From: CAVONB01 sp963697205
GTDB taxonomy: Bacteria; Pseudomonadota; Alphaproteobacteria; Rhizobiales; Hyphomicrobiaceae
DNA length: 64,000 nucleotides
Reading direction: 5' to 3'
NCBI GenBank assembly: GCA_963697205.1
Contig: CAVONB010000016.1
Location: 62,001-126,000 of the forward strand
The translations under genes were made by a program, and so were the position numbers. The notes under the pieces were generated by a model. That model was not told the origin of the DNA. It was given only the letters and a program-made list of their open reading frames with translations, and ran no database searches. Numbering within the stretch: the first letter of the stretch is position 1; each line of letters starts with the position of its first letter. Positions 34,937 to 45,504 of this stretch are shown here, piece after piece.

Positions 34937-36569
34937 ATGTCCGCTAATCCCTACGACGAGCACCTCGATCGCAATCCGGCCAACCATCAGCCGCTGACAC
35001 CGCTATCGCTGCTGGCGCGCGCGGCGGCGGTCTGGCCGGAGCACACCGCGATCGTGCATGGCGATCAATCCTGGACCTACGGCCAATTCCACGCGCGTTG
35101 CCGGCAGCTCGCTTCGGCGCTAGACCGGCACGGGATCGGTCCGGGCGACACGGTCTCGGTGATGCTGCCCAACGTGCCGCCGATGCTCGAAGCGCACTAC
35201 GGCGTGGCGATGACCGGCGCGGTGCTGCATTCGATGAACACTCGGCTCGACGCCGCGATCATCGCCTTCCAGCTCGATCATGCCGGCAGCAAGGTGCTGA
35301 TTACGGATCGCGAGTTCGCGCCGGTGATGCGCGAGGCGCTGGCGCTGGCCAAGGCGCGGCCGCTGGTGATCGACTACGACGACGAGGCCTTTCCCGCAGA
35401 CGGGCGCACGGCTCGGCACGGTCGACTACGAGGCCTTCATCGCGGCGGGCGATCCCGGCTTCGCGTGGCGCATGCCGGCCGACGAGTGGGACGCGATCGG
35501 GCTCAACTATACGTCGGGCACGACGGGCAACCCCAAGGGCGTGGTCGTCCACCATCGCGGCGCGACGCTGATGTGCTACTCCAACGTGCTGGCGGCGGGG
35601 CTCGGCAAGCATCCGGTCTATCTGTGGACGCTGCCTATGTTCCACTGCAACGGCTGGGCCTTCCCGTGGACGCTGTCGGCGGTGGGCGGCACACACGTGT
35701 GTCTCCGCTGGGTTCGCCCGCAGCTGATGTACGAATTGATCGTGCGCCACGGCGTGACGCACATGTGCGGGGCGCCGATCGTGATGGCGACGCTGCTGAA
35801 TGCGCCCGATGCCGAGAAACGCGCGATCCGGCATGCGGTCGAGTTCGTGACGGCGGGGGCGCCGCCGCCGGAGGCGGTGCTGGCGCGCATGGCCGAGGCC
35901 GGGTTCAACGTCACGCACGTCTATGGTCTCACCGAGGTCTACGGGCCATCGGTCGTCAACGAGTGGAAATTGGATTGGAATGCGCTAGCGCCCGACCGGC
36001 AGGCCCAGCTGAAGGCGCGCCAAGGCGTGCCCTACGCCGCGTTGGAGGGATTGTCTGTCATGGATCCCGAGACGATGACGCCCGTGCCCGCCGACGGACA
36101 GACGATGGGCGAGGTGATGATGCGCGGCAACATCGTGATGAAGGGCTACCTGAAGAACAAGGCGGCCACCGACGAGGCGTTCGCAGGTGGCTGGTTCCAC
36201 ACCGGCGATCTCGGTGTCATGTACCCGGACGGCTATATCCAGCTCAAGGACCGCTCCAAGGACATCATCATCTCGGGCGGAGAGAACATCTCATCAATCG
36301 AGGTGGAGGACGTGCTCTACAAGCACCCCGCTGTTACGGCCTGCGCAGTGGTGGCCAAGCCGGACACAAAATGGGGCGAGACGCCCTGCGCGTTCATTGA
36401 ACTGAAGCCCGGTGTGACCGCGACCGCCGACGACATCATCGCGTGGTGTCGGGAGCACCTGGCCGCCTACAAATGTCCGCGCCACGTCCGCTTCGAGGAG
36501 ATCCCGAAGACATCCACGGGCAAGATCCAGAAGTTCCAGTTGCGCGAGCGGGCCAAGGCCGACGCTTGA
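34937..36569 (+). pseudogene. AMP-forming acyl-CoA synthetase, +1 frameshift
   Basis: The two halves lie in different frames: residues to about 155 are read from the ATG at 34937 (MSANPYDEHLDRN), the rest in the +1 frame from about 35405. Removing one G from the GGG at 35402-35404 restores a continuous 543-residue enzyme. Its P-loop is NYTSGTTGNPKG, the adenine motif HVYGLTEVYGP, the hinge LKDRSKDIIISGGENISS, and the catalytic lysine is in KTSTGKIQKF. It resembles acyl-CoA synthetases of the DmdB/AlkK-like group. Nothing else in the protein is damaged, so either a sequencing error or a very recent lesion is possible. It may be translated only if the extra base is an error. Confidence 0.85.
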
Positions 36570-36584
36570 GGGGGAATGCCCCTC
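36568..36584. terminator. Short hairpin after the acyl-CoA synthetase
   Basis: GAGGGG-GAATG-CCCCTC at the stop codon forms a 6-bp stem without a T-run. Weak as a terminator. Confidence 0.3.
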
Positions 36585-36731
36585 TCCTGCTCAAGGCGTG
36601 TGCAGGTCTCATCCGGGAAGGCGCAGTCAAGGACACGATACACGCAGGGCGCGTGGCGAACACACATCTTTGAGGACCTGTTCACCGTTTCGGGTTGACT
36701 TGCCGGGCCCTTATCCGAGCAAATAGGCGGC

Positions 36732-36999
36732 ATGACGGAGGATCGCCCCGCCAACCAGCGCAAGGACGAGCGCCGCCGCAAAGTGCGGGCGGCGATCACA
36801 CGCTTTGAGTTCGCCGGAGTCGCCGCTGCCGTGCGTGCTGCTCGATATCTCCAGCAGCGGCGCACGTCTGCACATCCACGACCCCGCCAGCTTGCCGGAC
36901 CGTTTCCGGCTGCGGGTGGAATCGGAGGGGATCGACGAGATGTGCGAGGTGGTTTGGCGACGGGAGGAGGAAATCGGCGTGCGCTTCGTCAAGGCCTGA
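36732..36999 (+). pseudogene. PilZ-domain gene, +1 frameshift
   Basis: The N-terminal part from the ATG at 36732 (MTEDRPANQRKDERRRKVRA, with the RxxxR start of a PilZ domain) is in one frame. The rest, with DISSSGARLHIHDP and EVVWRREEEIGVRF, is in the +1 frame. Deleting one T from TTT at about 36804-36806 joins them into an 88-residue single-domain PilZ protein, which would bind cyclic di-GMP through the basic RRRKV and D/N-x-S-x-x-G motifs. No GGDEF/EAL gene is nearby. The downstream gene is convergent. Confidence 0.75.
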
Positions 37000-37029
37000 C
37001 GGCAGGCGCGGGCAAGGCTCGGTGGCGCG

Positions 37030-37827
37030 TCAGCCGAGCCATTTGAGGACGACGCCGAACACCACGCTGCCGACCGCCACGACGAGACCGGCGACGGCGT
37101 GAACGGGATTGCGGTCGAACATTTCGACGGCCTCGCGGACGCGGCCGACGTTCATCGTCCACCAGCCGGCATCGGTCTTCAGCGTGCGGTCGTGCACGAG
37201 ATGCAGGATGTCGAAGATCAGCCGCACCTTGCCGATGGTCGAGCGCTGGATCGCGGCGTAACCGCCGTGCTCAAAGGCTTCGGCCTCCTGCGCCCCCGAC
37301 ATGACGCCACCCATGACCAGCTTGTTGGCGCGAGCGAGCGCCTCCATGGTCCGGCTCGCGCCCTTGCCGCTGCCGTAGATCTCCACGACCAGCCGCGCCA
37401 GGTCGTACTTGTGCTGTTCGGGCAGGACCACCGGCGTGCCGCCGAGCACCTGGTAGCGGTGCTCGATGGCTGCGAACCCGAAGAAGGCGTCGCGCATGTT
37501 CCAATGCACGAAGCGCATGGCGCGGTTGGCCTGCAGGAAGGCGAACAGGCCATCCAGCAGCCGGCGCTCGATCTCGTCGTAGCGGGCGAGTGCTTGCATC
37601 GGCGTGAGGCCGGCCCGCTCGATCTCGGCGTGGAAGGAGAAGGTCGTCACCTCCCCGGTTTCCAGATGGCGTGCGGAGACGGCCGTGACGCGCGGGGAAG
37701 CGCGCTGGGCGTTGTCGTCGAACCCCTCGCAGGCGTAGTGCACGACATAGACGGAGGCGCGATGCGCGAACAGCCCGGCAAGCCTGGCGCGTGCCTCTCG
37801 TTGTCGCTGCGGATTGGGAGCGGGCAT
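37030..37827 (-). CDS. Hypothetical protein with C-terminal membrane anchor; possible exonuclease-like fold
   Basis: 265 residues; the family was not recognised. Charged N-terminal region, a central segment FVHWNMRDAFFGFAAIEHRY reminiscent of the second exonuclease motif of DnaQ-like proteins, and VYVVHYACEGFDD as a possible first motif. A later FDILHLVHD could contribute an acidic residue. The match is weak and the canonical D-x-E is absent, so an enzyme function is only a guess. A hydrophobic helix (about residues 240-262) ends the protein, suggesting attachment to the membrane with the domain in the cytoplasm. It lies on the minus strand; no operon partner is apparent. Confidence 0.65.
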   Translation of the reverse strand: MPAPNPQRQREARARLAGLFAHRASVYVVHYACEGFDDNAQRASPRVTAVSARHLETGEVTTFSFHAEIERAGLTPMQALARYDEIERRLLDGLFAFLQANRAMRFVHWNMRDAFFGFAAIEHRYQVLGGTPVVLPEQHKYDLARLVVEIYGSGKGASRTMEALARANKLVMGGVMSGAQEAEAFEHGGYAAIQRSTIGKVRLIFDILHLVHDRTLKTDAGWWTMNVGRVREAVEMFDRNPVHAVAGLVVAVGSVVFGVVLKWLG

Positions 37828-38259
37828 CGGCTCGCGGGGTGATGAGGTGGCTGTCGGCGAATCGCGTTCGCTTGAAAAGATTAGTCGCGCGAGGGGCCCA
37901 GCAATAAGGCGAAACGCTCGGGGCGATCAACGCGCCCGCCGACCGCCGCGATTCGGCAACGGTATGGGCGCTGCGCGCGGGTTGTCGGGTGCGGAGGCGA
38001 CACGGTCGCGTGTGCGGCCCGCGCGCGTTGCGTCGAATAGCAACTCGTGGCGCGCGGCGGCATTTCGATGCCTGCTCTGCGTTAGAAATTCGAGTGGGAA
38101 ATTTGAGATGCAGCCGACTGTGCGTCGGGCCCTGGCGGGCCACCACGGGTCCCTTTCGGGGCTCCGACGCTTATGGCGCATTGGGTCGCTCGTTTCGACC
38201 GAGCGGCGCGAGGACAAGCCTCGCCGTCGTCACACGACCGGCGTATCAGTGCCGTCGGG
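37828..38259. other. Intergenic region, no gene recognised
   Basis: 432 bp between two minus-strand genes. Short frames are open in several phases, but none carries a recognisable motif or ribosome-binding site. The sequence is GC-rich, with small inverted repeats such as CGCTCG...CGAGCG near 38192. No tRNA-like cloverleaf was found. Confidence 0.4.
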
Positions 38260-38436
38260 TCAGTGCCGGCTCTTGGACTGCAGCTTCTGGATCTCGTCCT
38301 TCAGTCGCAGCTTTTCGAGCTTCAGCTTATGAATTTCTCCCTCGTCGGAACCCGGTCTCGATACTTGCTCTTCGATCTTCCTCTTGAGGGAGCGATGCTG
38401 CTCCGTCAGTTGGGCGAGATGAGCATCAAGCGACAT
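38260..38436 (-). CDS. YdcH family (DUF465) protein, copy A
   Basis: 58 residues from an ATG at 38436 with a strong AAAGGAGG ribosome-binding site eight bases upstream. It forms a single long helix pair with the DUF465 signature AHLAQLTEQHRSLKRKIEEQ and KLKLEKLRLKDEIQKL. YdcH proteins are short alpha-helical proteins of unknown function, often present in two copies beside purE in Hyphomicrobiales. Here the second copy is 243 bp away on the opposite strand. Confidence 0.88.
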   Translation of the reverse strand: MSLDAHLAQLTEQHRSLKRKIEEQVSRPGSDEGEIHKLKLEKLRLKDEIQKLQSKSRH

Positions 38437-38678
38437 CCATGCCTCCTTTCTCGAAGTTGACGAGACATAAGGAGTGTGACAGATGCGCCACCTGTTGTCC
38501 ACGCGCCGGGTACGGCCTGTTGACAGCAAGCTTGCCAATTCGCTGCCGGCGCGATGCAAATTTTGGGAAACGGCTGTTCCGTGTTCCACTTTAAGGTGAA
38601 CGCGGGCTTGCTTGCGTCCGTTTGTGAACGCGGGAATACTCGGGTCGAAACCGATTCGCTGCTACTGCAACGGGACCT

Positions 38679-38885
38679 ATGACGCGTCAGGACGACAGGG
38701 AGTTGCGCGAGCAATTGACGCGCCTGCGGGCCGAGCACCGGGATCTCGACACCGAGATCGATGCGCTCGAAGGTGCGGGGCGTGTCGACCAGCTGGTCGT
38801 CAAACGGCTGAAGAAGCGCAAGCTGATGCTCAAGGATCAGATTACGGCGATCGAGGATCGCCTGCTGCCGGACATCATCGCGTGA
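38679..38885 (+). CDS. YdcH family (DUF465) protein, copy B
   Basis: 68 residues. Same helical family: ELREQLTRLRAEHRDLDTEIDALE then VVKRLKKRKLMLKDQITAIEDRLLPD. It is divergent from copy A and 88 bp upstream of purE on the same strand, and may be cotranscribed with purE-purK. Charged residues are spaced for a coiled coil. Function is unknown. Confidence 0.86.
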   Translation: MTRQDDRELREQLTRLRAEHRDLDTEIDALEGAGRVDQLVVKRLKKRKLMLKDQITAIEDRLLPDIIA

Positions 38886-38973
38886 TCCTCGCCTTCAATA
38901 GTGGTTCCGCCGGCTCTTGGTACGGTGCATGTTCTTCCATGGCCCGCGCCGCCGGCCAACGACAGGTCCGTTC

Positions 38974-39483
38974 ATGACTGCCAAAGCGCCACTCGTCGGT
39001 CTCATCATGGGGAGCCAATCGGACTGGCCGACCATGCGTTATGCCGCCGAGATCCTCGAGGCACTGTCTGTGCCCTACGAGACGCGTATCGTGTCTGCGC
39101 ATCGCACGCCCGATCGGCTCTATCAGTATGCGACCTCGGCCATGGCGCGTGGCCTCAAGGTGATCATTGCGGGTGCGGGTGGGGCTGCGCACCTGCCAGG
39201 CATGACGGCCTCACTGACCACGCTGCCCGTTCTGGGCGTGCCGATCCTGAGCAAGGCGCTGTCGGGCCAGGACAGCCTGTTGTCGATCGTCCAGATGCCC
39301 AAGGGCGTTCCCGTCGGGACGCTCGCCATCGGCGAGGCCGGCGCGGCGAACGCGGCGCATCTGGCCGCGCAGATCCTGGCGCTCAGCGATGCAGCGCTTG
39401 CGCGCCGTGTGGCAGCCCACCGGCAGGCTGCGACCGATGCCGTGGCCGAGGCCCCCGGCGACGATCCCCAGTCGTCCACGTAA
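38974..39483 (+). CDS. purE: N5-carboxyaminoimidazole ribonucleotide mutase
   Basis: 169 residues of the class I PurE. Begins with GLIMGSQSDWPTM, the active-site SHR-like SAHRTPDRLYQY, and IAGAGGAAHLPGMTASLTTLPVLGVP. It moves the carboxyl group of N5-CAIR to C4 in purine synthesis. The ATG at 38974 is chosen as the start of conserved sequence. The C-terminus is extended by an Ala-rich tail. purK follows after 14 bp. Confidence 0.96.
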   Translation: MTAKAPLVGLIMGSQSDWPTMRYAAEILEALSVPYETRIVSAHRTPDRLYQYATSAMARGLKVIIAGAGGAAHLPGMTASLTTLPVLGVPILSKALSGQDSLLSIVQMPKGVPVGTLAIGEAGAANAAHLAAQILALSDAALARRVAAHRQAATDAVAEAPGDDPQSST

Positions 39484-39497
39484 GCGTGCGGCTCAAG

Positions 39498-40586
39498 ATG
39501 TCCCCTCTCCCTCCCGGCAGCACGATCGGCATTCTCGGCGGTGGCCAGCTCGGCCGGATGCAGGCGATGGCCGCCGCGCGACTGGGGCTCAGGACCCACG
39601 TCTATTCGGACCACTCCGGCCCTGCCTTCGATGTCGCCACGCAGCACACGCTGGCGCGGTTCGAAGACCTGTTGGCGATCACTGAGTTTGCGCGATCGGT
39701 CGATGTCGTGACCTACGAGTTCGAGAACGTTCCGCTGGCGGCAGCCGCGGCGGCGGCGGCCGAGCGCCCCGTGCGGCCGGGGCCACGTGCGCTGGAGGTC
39801 GCGCAGGACCGGTTGACGGAGAAGACCTTCATTCGCGGGGCCGGGCTGCCCGTTGCGCCGTTCGCGGCCATCGGGTCGCGTGCCGATCTGGACGGGGCGC
39901 TGGCGCAGCTTGGTACCCCGGCGATCCTGAAGACGCGGCGGCTCGGCTACGACGGCAAGGGCCAGGCGCGCATCACCGCCCCCGCCGACGCCGATGACGC
40001 CTGGGCTGCGATTGGGGCGGCGCCGGCGGTGCTGGAGGGGTTCGTTCGCTTTTCCGCGGAGGTGTCCGTCCTGACGCTCCGCGGAGTTGACGGGGCACTG
40101 GCCTTCTACGACATCCCCCTCAATACGCACGCGGAGGGCATCCTAGCGCGGTCGGTGGTGCCGTCGGGGCTGCCGGCCACGCACCAGCAGCGGGCCCGTG
40201 ACATCGGTGCGGCGATCGCGGAGGCGCTCGACTACGTGGGGCTGCTGGCCGTGGAGCTGTTCTACCTGCCGGATGCCAGCGAGCCGCTGGTGGTCAACGA
40301 GATCGCGCCCAGGGTTCACAACTCCGGGCACTGGACGATCGATGCGTGCGGGGTCAGCCAGTTCGAGAACCATATTCGCGCCGTGGCCGGCTGGCCGCTG
40401 GGCTCGACCGCGCGCCACTCGGACGCGGCGATGGAGAACCTGATCGGACACGATGCCGACGGCTGGGCGTCGCTGGCCGCGGAGACCGGGTCGTGCCTGC
40501 ACCTTTACGGAAAACACGAGGCGCGCGCCGGCCGCAAAATGGGCCATGTGACGCGGCTGACGCCGCGTAGCGGGACGCCCTCCTAG
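39498..40586 (+). CDS. purK: N5-carboxyaminoimidazole ribonucleotide synthase
   Basis: 362 residues of ATP-grasp type. N-terminal TIGILGGGQLGRMQAMAAARLG, the purine-binding YEFENVP and the ATP-grasp lysine/Glu regions KTRRLGYDGKGQ and VNEIAPRVHNSGHWTIDAC are all intact. It carboxylates AIR with bicarbonate and ATP; the product goes to PurE. It starts 14 bp downstream of purE. A hairpin ahead of rpsU is a candidate terminator. Confidence 0.96.
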   Translation: MSPLPPGSTIGILGGGQLGRMQAMAAARLGLRTHVYSDHSGPAFDVATQHTLARFEDLLAITEFARSVDVVTYEFENVPLAAAAAAAAERPVRPGPRALEVAQDRLTEKTFIRGAGLPVAPFAAIGSRADLDGALAQLGTPAILKTRRLGYDGKGQARITAPADADDAWAAIGAAPAVLEGFVRFSAEVSVLTLRGVDGALAFYDIPLNTHAEGILARSVVPSGLPATHQQRARDIGAAIAEALDYVGLLAVELFYLPDASEPLVVNEIAPRVHNSGHWTIDACGVSQFENHIRAVAGWPLGSTARHSDAAMENLIGHDADGWASLAAETGSCLHLYGKHEARAGRKMGHVTRLTPRSGTPS

Positions 40587-40673
40587 CCCAATCCTGGCAT
40601 CGCGAGTGGCACGCTGGGTGGCTGGACAGATCAGGGCCGGATTGATATGTAGGGGCCATCGAACACATCGCCT

Positions 40674-40707
40674 CCGGACCGGTCGGCCCGTCCGGGCGCT
40701 TTTTATT
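40674..40707 (+). terminator. Hairpin with T-run between purK and rpsU
   Basis: CCGGAC (40674-40679) pairs with GTCCGG (40690-40695) and is followed by GCGCTTTTTATTT. It can end purE-purK transcription. Because it lies only 33 bp before the rpsU start it might also be an attenuator in the rpsU leader; both readings are inference. Confidence 0.6.
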
Positions 40708-40739
40708 TGGATCCAACGACCCAACGAAGGATTGAACGC

Positions 40740-41006
40740 TTGCAGGTACTCGTTCGCGACAACAACGTCGACCAGGCCCTCAAGGCGCTGAAGAAGAAGA
40801 TGCAGCGCGAGGGCATCTTCCGCGAGATGAAGCTTCGTAACTACTACGAGAAGCCCTCGGTCAAGAGGGCGCGCGAGAAGGCGGAAGCCGTTCGCCGCGC
40901 ACGCAAGCTCGCCCGCAAGCGGCTGCAGCGCGAGGGCCTGCTGCCCAGCAAGCCGGCGGCCGCGAAGACGGCCGGACCCGGCCGCGGCGGCCCGCCGCGC
41001 GGCTGA
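40740..41006 (+). CDS. rpsU: 30S ribosomal protein S21
   Basis: 88 residues if the TTG at 40740 is used, giving the family start (M/L)QVLVRDNNVDQALKALKKKMQREG. The ribosome-binding site CGAAGGA at 40724-40730 supports this rather than the in-frame TTG at 40707. The rest, IFREMKLRNYYEKPSVKRAREKAEAVRRARK, is highly conserved. The C-terminal tail is Ala/Gly/Pro-rich. A rare start codon on a ribosomal protein is unusual. It lies downstream of purK in an order common in Hyphomicrobiales. Confidence 0.93.
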   Translation: MQVLVRDNNVDQALKALKKKMQREGIFREMKLRNYYEKPSVKRAREKAEAVRRARKLARKRLQREGLLPSKPAAAKTAGPGRGGPPRG

Positions 41007-41208
41007 GGCTTGGACCTCAGGTGCCGGCCTCTTGGCCTGGGCTTGGACCCGACGGGAGACGTTCGTTGCGCCCTGCGGCTTGCCGGGGGGCGTTTGTTTT
41101 TGGCGGAACAGCGTCCACTTTTGGTTTCATGGACCACCGTGCGGGCGGGCATTGGGGGCCATCCGGCGGCGCGTGGCGGAGCCGGGGTGCGGCCGGCGCC
41201 ACCCTCGC

Positions 41209-42045
41209 CTATTGGCGCGGCGATGGCCCGGCCAGCCTCCCAGCACGCAACCGGTCGATCCAGGCCTCGACGGCGGCGTAGGATCCATTCAGGTGGTGGT
41301 CGGCATGGCCCGCCCGGGGGAAGGTCACGATCTCCTTGGGCGCGTTGGCGGCGGCGTGAAGCCGGCGGCCCATCTCGACGGGGATCACGGTGTCGAGTTC
41401 GCCGTGGACGATCAGCAGCGGGGCCGTCACGCGCGCGATGATGGACAACGTGTCGTAGCGGTCGAGCATCAGCCAGCGGACCGGCAGGAACGGATAGGCT
41501 GCGGCACCGATCTCGACGGTGGATGTGTAGGGCGCATCGAGGATCAGGCCGGCGACCTCGCGCAGCGTGGCGAGTTGTGCGGCGACGCCGGAGCCCAGCG
41601 ATTTACCGTAAACGACGATGTCCCGCGGTGACACGCCGGCGGCGACCAGTGTGTCGTAGGCGAGCACGGCATCGGCCACGTTGGCGGCCTCCGATGGCTG
41701 GCCCGACGAGCCGGCATAGCCGCGGTAGGCCATCATGAAGACGCCCCGGCCGCGGGATCGATAGGTGGCGATGCGCTCTGCGCGAGTGGCGAGCGATCCG
41801 GCGTTGCCGTGAAAGTAGAGAAGCGTGGGCTGGCCTGGGGCCGCCTTGGCCCACCAGTTCACGATCCGGGCCCCGTCGGGTGCCGTCAGGAGCCGTTCCT
41901 CGACGCCGGCAAGGCCGACCGATGCCGGGGGCGTGCGGGCGGAATCGGGGAAGTACATCAGTCGCCGCTGGCCCAGGTAGGCGATGGCAAGGATGACCAT
42001 GTAGAGCGCGCCCAGCACCAGGGCGGTCTTCAAGAGATAGGTCAT
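41209..42045 (-). CDS. Membrane-anchored alpha/beta hydrolase
   Basis: 278 residues. One N-terminal helix (residues 5-24) is followed by an alpha/beta-hydrolase domain with oxyanion loop LLYFHGNAGS, nucleophile Ser149 in GKSLGSG, Asp in HGELDTVIP and His in AGHADHHLNG. It matches the BEM46/ABHD13-like group of serine hydrolases of unknown substrate. The ATG at 42045 is chosen because it begins the membrane helix; upstream codons are Arg/Pro-rich. It is divergent from the secreted hydrolase at 42400 by 354 bp. Confidence 0.88.
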   Translation of the reverse strand: MTYLLKTALVLGALYMVILAIAYLGQRRLMYFPDSARTPPASVGLAGVEERLLTAPDGARIVNWWAKAAPGQPTLLYFHGNAGSLATRAERIATYRSRGRGVFMMAYRGYAGSSGQPSEAANVADAVLAYDTLVAAGVSPRDIVVYGKSLGSGVAAQLATLREVAGLILDAPYTSTVEIGAAAYPFLPVRWLMLDRYDTLSIIARVTAPLLIVHGELDTVIPVEMGRRLHAAANAPKEIVTFPRAGHADHHLNGSYAAVEAWIDRLRAGRLAGPSPRQ

Positions 42046-42399
42046 CGGGCGTGCGGCTCCTTGGCGACGACGCGCCGGCATCGGGCGTTCCGGGGCGGGT
42101 CTGCCGCCACTGCCGGCTGGCCGACCCTCCGGCGCGCATTGCCCTGGCGAGGCCAGGGTGTCCAGGGCCCCTTGCATAAACCCTCTGCTCCGACACCTCC
42201 AGACCAAGCCGTGCGTCTGGCCCGCGACTTGCGTGGACAGGCATGACCGCGGCGGGGCGCACGGGACGGCAGCGCTTCAGGTTCTGCCTGTTCCCAGCGT
42301 GCGCGCCGGCTGTCCCCAACGGGACAGTGCCGCGGTCGTTGGATCGTTAAGCCTCGTCGTGTGCCGCCATGACCTGTGGCCGCTGACAGGAGCCCGTCG
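42046..42399. other. Intergenic region between divergent hydrolases
   Basis: 354 bp. No clear gene, repeat or promoter pair is visible; promoters for both flanking genes must lie here. AT-richer stretches occur at about 42340-42350 (GGATCGTTAAGC). Confidence 0.4.
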
Positions 42400-43497
42400 A
42401 TGTTCGTGCGTGCCCCATTGCCGTTGCGCAAGCCCCGCCGTCCGGCGGGCTGGGGTGCTGTGCTGGGCGCGCTGCTCGCTGTCGTGCTGCCCGCCGTTGC
42501 TGCCGAGGCGCGTGCCACCAAGCCGGCCTACCCCGACGAGTTTGCCCGCGAGGGTCGCTCCAAGACCCTGTGCGAGTCCGACGCGGGGCGCGTCTTCGTG
42601 CGCCACCGTCGCGGTACGGCCTGCATCGCTTTCCTGGTCACGGACGGCCACGAGCAGAAGCGGCACGCGGTCTTATTCTTCGACGGCGACGTGCCGCTGG
42701 AGCGCTTTTCGGATTTTCCCGGCGCCGCCGCGCGTCTGGCGCAGGCGCGTAGCGCCCTCCAGGCGCTGTCCGACAAGGCGCGGCTGCGCATCATCCGGGT
42801 ATCGCGGCTCGGCCTCGACGGGTCCTCGGGCAATCATGGCCAGCGCCACCGCCCCGACGAAGTGCTGGCGATGCATGCTGCCGTCGACGCGCTGAAGGCG
42901 CGATTCGGCCTTGAGACCGTTACGCTCGCCGGACAGTCGCGCGGCGCGATGATCGTGGCGGCGCTGTTGACGTTCGGGCGCACGGACGTGACCTGCGCAG
43001 CACTGGGATCGGGCGTCTACGAGCATGCCGAATTCATTCACCGGGCAACGCTGCGTGTGGGCACGCGCGTTTCTCTGCGCGAGATCCAGCGCATCGTCTA
43101 CGACCCCTCCGAGCACGTGGCGGCCATTCGCCATGATCCCGGACGGCGCATCTTCGTGATCGGGGATCCGCAGGACCAGCGCACGCCGTTCATTCAGCAG
43201 CAGCGCTTCGCCACCGCCGTCGCCCAGGCCGGGCACCATGTGCAAGTGCTGCCGATCCTTGCCGGCGACGACCTCCACCACGGGTCGACCGCCTACGCGC
43301 TGAATGCCGCCGCGCGCTGTGCGCTGGGACAGACGGACGAGCAGATCGCAAAGGGTGCCGACCGCATTCGCAAGGCCGTGGCCAGCGAGCTTCAGCGCAA
43401 GGCGCTGGCCAAGGCACACGCCGGCGAGCGCCCCGTGACGGAGACGGGGGCGCTGCGGCAGAACCCGCTCGGCGCCAGCAGTCGGCAGGCTCCCTGA
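42400..43497 (+). CDS. Exported alpha/beta-hydrolase-like protein
   Basis: 365 residues with a signal peptide (hydrophobic to about residue 35). The ATG at 42400 has ACAGGAG at 42386-42392. An elbow AGQSRGAM gives nucleophile Ser180. GDPQDQRTPF near 255 could provide the acid and DDLHHGS the histidine. Cysteines 58 and 75 may form a disulfide. It is 50 bp from the convergent pntB. The family was not recognised beyond the fold; function unknown. Confidence 0.75.
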   Translation: MFVRAPLPLRKPRRPAGWGAVLGALLAVVLPAVAAEARATKPAYPDEFAREGRSKTLCESDAGRVFVRHRRGTACIAFLVTDGHEQKRHAVLFFDGDVPLERFSDFPGAAARLAQARSALQALSDKARLRIIRVSRLGLDGSSGNHGQRHRPDEVLAMHAAVDALKARFGLETVTLAGQSRGAMIVAALLTFGRTDVTCAALGSGVYEHAEFIHRATLRVGTRVSLREIQRIVYDPSEHVAAIRHDPGRRIFVIGDPQDQRTPFIQQQRFATAVAQAGHHVQVLPILAGDDLHHGSTAYALNAAARCALGQTDEQIAKGADRIRKAVASELQRKALAKAHAGERPVTETGALRQNPLGASSRQAP

Positions 43498-43547
43498 CGC
43501 AAGTCATCGCGTTGGGCGTCAATCACCGCGCCGGTCCGGCTCGTGTT

Positions 43548-44962
<1,415 letters not shown>

Positions 44963-45070
44963 GGAGTTCCGATCTCGGTAAGGGGAGTTGTCAGTTGTCA
45001 GAGTGCGTGAACTGGTCAGCGGTCACGTGTGATGGGCGCAGTACCTGCCGCGACTTTCGCCAGCAGCCAC

Positions 45071-45492
45071 TCACTTCGCTTCTCTTTCTTCTTGTACATC
45101 GCGAGCATGCGCTGGGTGACGAGGAAGCCGCCGAAGATGTTGACCGAGGCCATCACGAGCGCGAGGAAGCCGAAGATCTTGGCGAGCCAGCGTGCCGTCG
45201 CGCCACCAGCGCGACGCCGACCGCCAGCAGCGCGCCGACGACGATCACCGACGAGATCGCGTTGGTCACGCTCATCAGCGGCGTGTGCAGCGCCGGCGTC
45301 ACGCTCCAGACGACGTAGTAGCCGACGAAGATCGCGATCACGAACACCATCAGCTGGTAGATCGAACGGATCGACCGCGCCGCCGACGCCTCGCTGCGGC
45401 CGACGCCGGCAGTGCCGGAAGCAGCAGCGCCGATCCGGCGACCGACGCCAGGCGCAGCGAGCTCAGGCCGTGTTGCATCAGGTTCGGTGTCA
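45071..45492 (-). pseudogene. pntAb: NAD(P) transhydrogenase subunit alpha 2 (small membrane part), frameshifted
   Basis: Read from the ATG at 45492 (MTPNLMQHGLSSLRL). The hydrophobic segments MVFVIAIFVGYYVVWSVTPALHTPLMSVTNAISSVIVVGALLAVGVAL and LAKIFGFLALVMASVNIFGGFLVTQRMLAMYKKKEK are typical of the small PntA2 subunit but are in different frames, with indels near 45390, 45200 and 45075. The 3' limit given is approximate because the end is disturbed too. It lies between pntAa and pntB in the usual order. Confidence 0.75.
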
Positions 45493-45504
45493 TCAGACCC
45501 TCGC

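Noticed and set aside
37828..38259. Possible tRNA or small RNA in a long gene-free stretch
   Set aside because: No cloverleaf, T-loop (GTTCGA) or strong hairpin with T-run was found.
40640..40655. TTGAT resembling half an FNR site
   Set aside because: The second half-site ATCAA is absent.
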